DNA from: an uncultured Eubacteriales bacterium
GTDB lineage: Bacteria; Bacillota; Clostridia; Oscillospirales; CAG-272
NCBI GenBank assembly: GCA_934446065.1
Contig: CAKSDP010000008.1
Span: forward strand, 1-64,000
Direction: 5' to 3'
Length of the DNA: 64,000 bases
Under the pieces are notes generated by a model that ran no database searches, was not told the origin of the DNA, and saw nothing but the letters and a program-made list of their open reading frames with translations. Shown here one piece after another: positions 59,803 to 64,000 of the stretch. How positions within the stretch are numbered: position 1 is the stretch's first letter; every line of letters starts with the position of its first letter. The translations under genes and the position numbers were made by a program.

Positions 59803-60822
59803 ATGAGCAGGAATAAGGCTGCCGACGTGCTCAAGGGCTACGCGTGCTTACTTGTGGTCTTCGGTCACGTGATAATAGGTATCCGCACCTCAGGCGGAGA
59901 GATCCCGCTGTTTATGGACACCGTGGAAAAGTTCATCTGGACGTTTCACATTGATCTGTTCATGTTTTTGTCCGGCTTTGTTTACTCGCTCACCGGCGGA
60001 TGGCGGCGACACGGCACAAGGCTTTCGTTTATCGGGAACAAGCTTCTCTCCCTCGGGCTTCCGTACCTCATATTCTCCGCTTTATACATTGCGGTCAACT
60101 CTCTCGTTCCGGGCGTCAACAATCCGTCGTCCCTGTCCGACATACTGATGCTGTGGTCAACTCCGGTGGCGCAATACTGGTTCCTGTACGCGCTATTCTG
60201 GCTGTTCGTATTCTGGTGCGTTATTCCCGACAAAATACCGAACGCCGCAAAGACGGCTGCACTGTACGCGATCTTCATAATACTGCGGTATTTCGGTATG
60301 AGTATGGGCGTATTCGATTCGTCGATGAACTGCGTTCTCGCGTTCGGGCTCGGCACGTGTCTTCCGTCGATCTCGGTAAAGAAGATCCCGATTTTCCTGC
60401 GGGTATCGGTACTTCCGCTTCATGTCGCCGTGACGGTGATCCTGATAAAGGTCGGCGCCATCAGCTATATTTTCGTTGACGACATAGTAACCGTGCTCGG
60501 CATATTCGCTTCCGTCTGCTTTATCGACATCATCTCAAATCTGTCGCCCGTACAGCGCGCGCTCGATTTTATCTGCAAGTATTCTTTTCAGATATACCTT
60601 CTGCACACGTTCTTCACCGCTGCTGCGAGGATCGCGCTCTACCGCTTCGGTATCACGAGTTACATTCTCAACGTCGCAGTCGGACTTGCTGTCGGACTTG
60701 TATTCCCCGTTATCATCGGGAAGGCGGCGTCTCTCACGCCGTATCTGAACTGGCTGTTCTTCCCCATCCGAGCGTTCCCGCAAATGAAGAACGGCAGAAC
60801 TGCCGGATCCGGGAAAGCCTGA
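59803..60822 (+). CDS. Membrane acyltransferase (family 3)
   Basis: A 339-residue acyltransferase-3 protein with RNKAADVLKGYACLLVVFGH at the start (conserved His) and about ten membrane spans. It diverges from the exopolysaccharide operon and may decorate the same polymer or another wall glycan. The ATG at 59803 has AGGAAGGA about 12 bases upstream, further than usual; a four-codon mini-frame ending at this ATG lies between, so coupling is possible. A hairpin terminator follows. Confidence 0.84.
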   Translation: MSRNKAADVLKGYACLLVVFGHVIIGIRTSGGEIPLFMDTVEKFIWTFHIDLFMFLSGFVYSLTGGWRRHGTRLSFIGNKLLSLGLPYLIFSALYIAVNSLVPGVNNPSSLSDILMLWSTPVAQYWFLYALFWLFVFWCVIPDKIPNAAKTAALYAIFIILRYFGMSMGVFDSSMNCVLAFGLGTCLPSISVKKIPIFLRVSVLPLHVAVTVILIKVGAISYIFVDDIVTVLGIFASVCFIDIISNLSPVQRALDFICKYSFQIYLLHTFFTAAARIALYRFGITSYILNVAVGLAVGLVFPVIIGKAASLTPYLNWLFFPIRAFPQMKNGRTAGSGKA

Positions 60823-60841
60823 GATCCTACATACAAATCAT

Positions 60842-60875
60842 TGCCGATCTGTCATACGACAGGTCGGCATTTGTA
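60842..60875 (+). terminator. Terminator of second acyltransferase
   Basis: The 12-bp stem TGCCGATCTGTC/GACAGGTCGGCA (one G-U) with a 4-base loop is followed by TTTGT; extra ACAAAT/ATTTGT pairing extends the base. Confidence 0.75.
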
Positions 60876-60960
60876 CTATTCACAGGTGAGATCATGTATG
60901 GTTTCCCCGTTTCACAGCCTCAACCTGAGGTTGATACATCCCGCAGATGATTTATATTAC

Positions 60961-60987
60961 AAAAATTCTCCGTTCCGGAGAATTTTT
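60961..60987. terminator. Bidirectional hairpin before regulator pair
   Basis: Perfect 11-bp arms AAAAATTCTCC/GGAGAATTTTT with a 5-base loop, A-rich on the left and T-rich on the right. Confidence 0.82.
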
Positions 60988-61001
60988 CAATTGGTGTTCG
61001 G

Positions 61002-61030
61002 TTGATTCCGTTGTCGAATTAATATATAAT
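61002..61030 (+). promoter_or_regulatory. Promoter of the XRE pair
   Basis: TTGATT (61002-61007), a 17-base spacer and TATAAT (61025-61030). Confidence 0.85.
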
Positions 61031-61070
61031 GTGTCTATAAAGATCGAATTTTGAGTTGCGGAGGGGTTCC

Positions 61071-61928
61071 ATGGACGAGATCATACTTGCGGCAAAGCTG
61101 AGCGAGCTGAGACGCGCAAAGGGCATAACACAAGAACAGGTTGCGTCGTCCCTGAACGTATCCAATAAAACAATCTCCAAATGGGAGAATGGCTCGTCAA
61201 CGCCCGAGCTGTCGATGCTCGCAGCACTCGCAAAGTATTACGGCGTCACGACAGACACGCTGCTCGGTCTGGAGGACGGCACCAGAGACACAAAACGAGT
61301 GATAATGGACGAATTCGCCGGACTTGACAGACAGCAGGCAGCGCTCAAGATATTCGATATTCTCGAGGCGATATACCCCGCCTACACGGAAAACGCAAAC
61401 TGCACAAACAAGGGATTTGTTGATCTCATACCGCACATGTCCGACAAAGTGAACCGTTCGCACATCTGCGAACCGGAGATGTACAGCTTCAAGATCGCAT
61501 CACCCGATCTGAACATTGCGGTAACGCAGTTTTGCAACAAATCAAACTTCTCTTGGCTGCTCGACGGCAAAAAGAGGGAGAAAATAACCGATCTCATGAA
61601 GTTTCTCGCGGACGACGACGCGCTGCGGATACTGTACCTCATTCACTCGACGTCCTGCTCGGAAAATTTCACCGCCGAATACATATCAATGAACGCGTCG
61701 GTAAGCTTTGCACGGACTACGAAGATTCTCGAAAAATGCTGCGATATTGATATTTGCAGCAAAGTAACGGCACACCTCAAGGAAGGCGAGGTCACGATAT
61801 ACAATTCGCTCGGCGACGGTCTTATTCTCGCGATGATCTCCATCGCTTACGAGAGAATGTTCGGACGCGCCGGATACGAATTCTCGATAAAAAATAACGT
61901 AAAGATGATAGGAGGCGCGCACAAATGA
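61071..61928 (+). CDS. XRE-family regulator with C-terminal winged-helix-like domain
   Basis: A 285-residue protein. The N-terminal XRE helix-turn-helix (about 6-62) reads LRRAKGITQEQVASSLNVSN then KTISKWENGSSTPEL. A middle region follows (about 75-165), and the C-terminus (about 175-260) has a FLADDDALRILYLIH helix and a winged-helix-like pattern (EYISMNASVSFARTTKILEK) seen in ArsR-type domains. The start at 61071 has GGAGGGG 5 bases upstream. It overlaps the next gene by 4 bp (ATGA). The tandem copy downstream has the same three-part design. It probably represses the downstream exporter; inference only. Confidence 0.8.
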   Translation: MDEIILAAKLSELRRAKGITQEQVASSLNVSNKTISKWENGSSTPELSMLAALAKYYGVTTDTLLGLEDGTRDTKRVIMDEFAGLDRQQAALKIFDILEAIYPAYTENANCTNKGFVDLIPHMSDKVNRSHICEPEMYSFKIASPDLNIAVTQFCNKSNFSWLLDGKKREKITDLMKFLADDDALRILYLIHSTSCSENFTAEYISMNASVSFARTTKILEKCCDIDICSKVTAHLKEGEVTIYNSLGDGLILAMISIAYERMFGRAGYEFSIKNNVKMIGGAHK

Positions 61929-62743
61929 GCCTGTCCTCGAATCTCAAGCACTTCCGTCTTGAGCGGAGGATGACGCAGGAGCAGCTTGCGCATATGCTCG
62001 GTGTCTCGGCTCAGGCAGTGTCAAAGTGGGAGACAAGCGAGACTTACCCTGACGGCGCTCTTTTAGTGCCGATCGCGCAGGCACTCGGGGTATCGATTGA
62101 CACGCTCTTTGACAACGACACCTGCTCTATCTCCGATATATCAATGCGAATACGCAGTCTGATGCAGTGCACGCCGTCGGACAAGAGAATGACCACTGCG
62201 CGGGAGATCGCATGGCAGACCGTTCGCGGCTTATTCAACTGCTACATGAAGATCGACGGCGGATACGCAAAAGAGGAAAAGACCACCAAATCCTCTCACA
62301 TAATAAACAATTCCGGATTCACCTACGCCTCGAACGGACGCGTGCCGTTCGTCTCATTCTTTCCCGAGAACGGCGAGAATTTCTCGAAGGTCATCGGAAC
62401 AGGCGAGGAAATGCGGAAGATATTCGCAGCGCTTTCGTCGCGCGAGACGATACGGGCGGTACTGTTCATTCACAAAAAGGATCCGAAATATGTTTTTGAA
62501 GCCGAGGTTTTGGCAGAAGCCTGCAAGATAAAACCGGAGGATATCGGCAGTGTCCTTGACGATCTTCTGTCGCTGGGGATAATTTCACGGCACGACATCG
62601 AGATCGACGGAATCGGCAAGACGCTGTACTATGCTCAGCCGTCGGAGATCATAATAGCCCTGCTTATCTTTGCCCATGAGATAAATTACAAAGACGGCTA
62701 CTGCTTATCCGCGCACGCACGGAACAAGCCGTACCTTAAATAA
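61925..62743 (+). CDS. Paralogous XRE-family regulator
   Basis: A 272-residue relative of the preceding gene: XRE helix-turn-helix (about 8-62) with RRMTQEQLAHMLGVSAQAVS and KWETSETYPDGALLVPIAQA, a variable middle, and a C-terminal AALSSRETIRAVLFIH plus AEACKIKPEDIGSVLDDLL winged-helix-like part. Its start overlaps the first regulator's stop (ATGA), so both are made from one message. No terminator is evident after it before the next promoter region. The pair could form heterodimers or respond to separate inputs. Confidence 0.8.
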   Translation: MSLSSNLKHFRLERRMTQEQLAHMLGVSAQAVSKWETSETYPDGALLVPIAQALGVSIDTLFDNDTCSISDISMRIRSLMQCTPSDKRMTTAREIAWQTVRGLFNCYMKIDGGYAKEEKTTKSSHIINNSGFTYASNGRVPFVSFFPENGENFSKVIGTGEEMRKIFAALSSRETIRAVLFIHKKDPKYVFEAEVLAEACKIKPEDIGSVLDDLLSLGIISRHDIEIDGIGKTLYYAQPSEIIIALLIFAHEINYKDGYCLSAHARNKPYLK

Positions 62744-62817
62744 CGCATCACCGCGCCTCACACCGATCAAAAAACCGAATATATTACGTGCGGTCGTACA
62801 TCAATTCAGGCATCATT

Positions 62818-62843
62818 TATCCGAATTTGTACATATATCCGAA
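62818..62843 (+). promoter_or_regulatory. Direct repeat TATCCGAA, candidate operator
   Basis: TATCCGAA occurs at 62818-62825 and again at 62836-62843, an 18-bp period, about 40 bp upstream of a strong promoter. The neighbouring XRE regulators are natural candidates to bind it. Confidence 0.45.
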
Positions 62844-62881
62844 ATTTACGCTCCAAATACTGTGAAATGATGACAAAATAA

Positions 62882-62910
62882 TTGACATTATACGACGAAT
62901 GTGGTAGAAT
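62882..62910 (+). promoter_or_regulatory. Strong promoter upstream of short ORF and ABC exporter
   Basis: TTGACA (62882-62887), a 17-base spacer and TAGAAT (62905-62910). The leader of about 150 bases contains a GAGGAGG (62984-62990) with no start codon after it at useful spacing. The remaining 62744-63205 sequence has no larger gene. Confidence 0.85.
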
Positions 62911-63070
62911 TATATCAACTCGTATTTTATATGAGCATAATTTCATCGCCTGACACATTCGTCTGCACGCGATCCGGAATTTTGAGGAGGATTTCACTTT
63001 AAGCAACAGACAATCGGCGTGAGGCGCTGTGAATTATAAAAAAATCAATCGAAAGAAGGATAAATGCATA

Positions 63071-63154
63071 ATGAAGATCAAAGGAAGAACCACATCAAGA
63101 GTCAGAAGAGAAGGTCATGACAGACAGTCACACGGAGGGTATATTCTCACGTAA
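63071..63154 (+). CDS. Candidate 27-residue basic peptide
   Basis: The short frame encodes MKIKGRTTSRVRREGH followed by a Gly-Gly-Tyr-containing end GGYILT. It is rich in Arg and Lys and lies between a strong promoter and an ABC exporter. AAGAAGGA is about 10 bases upstream of the ATG. Two overlapping frames (63064-63120, 18 residues; 63117-63221, 34 residues ending inside the exporter) are alternatives. A signalling peptide, RiPP-type precursor or translational leader are all possible; no modification enzyme is visible in the window. Confidence 0.4.
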   Translation: MKIKGRTTSRVRREGHDRQSHGGYILT

Positions 63155-63205
63155 CTGTTCGACCCATGACGCTTTTCGGACAGACACTGCCGGAAAGGAG
63201 TTTCA

Positions 63206-64000
63206 ATGGAGCAAAAACTGAAACTGAAAGACTACATTTCCAATGCGAGATTCATGTTCCGCCGCTCGTGGGAGCTTGCACGCGGGACATGGTTTTTCTC
63301 GATCATCGGATTTATTCTCGGCACGGTTCAGCCGTTTGCGCTGCTCATTATGCCGAAATACATTCTCGATGAGCTTGCCGGTGAGAGAAGGCTTGACGTA
63401 ACGCTCAGATATGTCGGGATCTATGCTGCCGTGATCATATTTTTCAATCTTGCAAACCTGATTCTGAATCATTTCAGCACGAAAGAGATCACAAAAACCT
63501 CTCACTACACCTCGATGGACAACAGCAAAAAATGGCTCTACATGGATTACGAAAACTTTGAAAACGGAAACGTCCGTGATCTTGAGTCGTTTGCCACAAG
63601 CGAAGTGGATCCGCGTAATTTCTTTGATTCGACCATTCTCGAATCCATAAAAAACGTAATTCAGCTTGCGGGCTACACGTACATAATCATGTCTATCCAC
63701 CCGATAATCGTACTGTTTATTATCGGTGTAATAGGGCTTGACACGCTGATCGCAAAGAGGCAGAATAACTTCTCATACGAGTATTACGTAAAGCACAACC
63801 GCATCGCCCGCAAATTCTCCTATATCATGAACAACATGATAGATTTCGGGGTCGCAAAGGAAGTACGCATCAACGGCGCATCCTCATGGCTCCGCAAGAA
63901 ATACGATGTTGAAGCGGAGAATCAGATGCAGCTCCTCGCCAAAAATCAGCGTAACCACGCACCTGGCGATGTGCTTATGATGGTGATCGAGCTTGTGCAG
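63206..64000 (+). CDS. ABC exporter, N-terminal part (cut by window edge)
   Basis: The first 265 residues of an ABC transporter of the exporter type, open at the right edge. A short cytosolic start (MEQKLKLKDYISNARFMFRR) is followed by hydrophobic spans at about 25-50, 65-88, 150-168 and 170-185, with YMDYENFENGNVRDLESFA in the first cytosolic loop, as in peptide or bacteriocin exporters. The ATP-binding domain would lie beyond the window. GGAAAGGAG is 5 bases before the ATG. It is co-transcribed with the short ORF upstream. The decayed exporter at 40005-40651 has a related loop motif. Confidence 0.85.
   Translation, partial: MEQKLKLKDYISNARFMFRRSWELARGTWFFSIIGFILGTVQPFALLIMPKYILDELAGERRLDVTLRYVGIYAAVIIFFNLANLILNHFSTKEITKTSHYTSMDNSKKWLYMDYENFENGNVRDLESFATSEVDPRNFFDSTILESIKNVIQLAGYTYIIMSIHPIIVLFIIGVIGLDTLIAKRQNNFSYEYYVKHNRIARKFSYIMNNMIDFGVAKEVRINGASSWLRKKYDVEAENQMQLLAKNQRNHAPGDVLMMVIELVQ

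Noticed and set aside
62932..63003. A 23-codon frame in the exporter leader
   Set aside because: It lacks a ribosome site upstream and overlaps the orphan GAGGAGG; there is no sign of coding.
1..64000. CRISPR arrays and complete insertion sequences
   Set aside because: No regularly spaced repeat series, Cas-like genes or DDE-type transposase frames were seen; the only recombinase is the serine recombinase at 1326-3032.

Overview
ORGANISM. The window reads as a chromosomal segment of a spore-forming, anaerobic Firmicute of the class Clostridia, probably an uncultured Oscillospiraceae/Ruminococcaceae-type gut bacterium. The evidence is spoIVA, a Gram-positive PolC-type polymerase, the pyrH-frr-uppS-cdsA-dxr-rseP-ispG-polC gene order, the rplU-prp-rpmA operon with an N-terminally extended L27, a single-chain pyruvate:ferredoxin oxidoreductase, and Firmicute-type promoters and Shine-Dalgarno sites. 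Genus and species cannot be fixed by reading alone. LAYOUT. (1) 1-3060: right end of an integrated mobile element (ParB-like protein, small protein, large serine recombinase) next to a tRNA-Leu gene. (2) 3364-9089: minus-strand envelope operon (CapA-like lipoprotein, GT2-GtrA fusion, phosphodiester glycosidase, membrane-anchored unknown, PAP2 phosphatase). (3) 9280-24120: minus-strand core block with spoIVA, polC, isoprenoid and phospholipid genes, frr, pyrH, tsf, rpsB and a YlmC/YmxH-like gene. (4) 24233-32082: rplU-prp-rpmA, prs-argS-yebC-lgt-folD and a SIS-domain gene. (5) 32393-39535: nifJ, a ribbon-helix-helix/PIG-L deacetylase pair and a UraA-type permease. (6) 39600-41490: tRNA-Ser(UGA) preceded by a partial copy of itself and a structured spacer, then an AT-rich islet with a decayed peptide-type ABC exporter and a DUF6273-like gene. 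(7) 41489-59413: a long, tightly packed minus-strand exopolysaccharide operon. (8) 59803-64000: a plus-strand acyltransferase, two tandem XRE regulators, a strong promoter, a tiny basic ORF and the start of an ABC exporter cut by the window edge. HOW THE GENES WORK TOGETHER. The exopolysaccharide operon appears complete for Wzx/Wzy-type synthesis: an initiating phosphoglycosyltransferase, six further glycosyltransferases, a serine-acetyltransferase-like and a membrane acyltransferase, flippase, polymerase and two chain-length (Wzz-like) proteins. One Wzz-like protein carries a C-terminal GGDEF-family domain whose signature is lost, and the same operon ends with an EAL-domain protein and a coiled-coil protein, so cyclic-di-GMP control of the polymer is a reasonable inference. 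MOST NOTEWORTHY. The Wzz-GGDEF fusion; the membrane metallophosphoesterase with a DnaA-domain-I-like N-terminus; a G8 tract at the ribosome binding site of the TTG-started polymerase gene; the partial tRNA-Ser duplication; and the regulator/short-peptide/ABC-exporter locus at the right edge.
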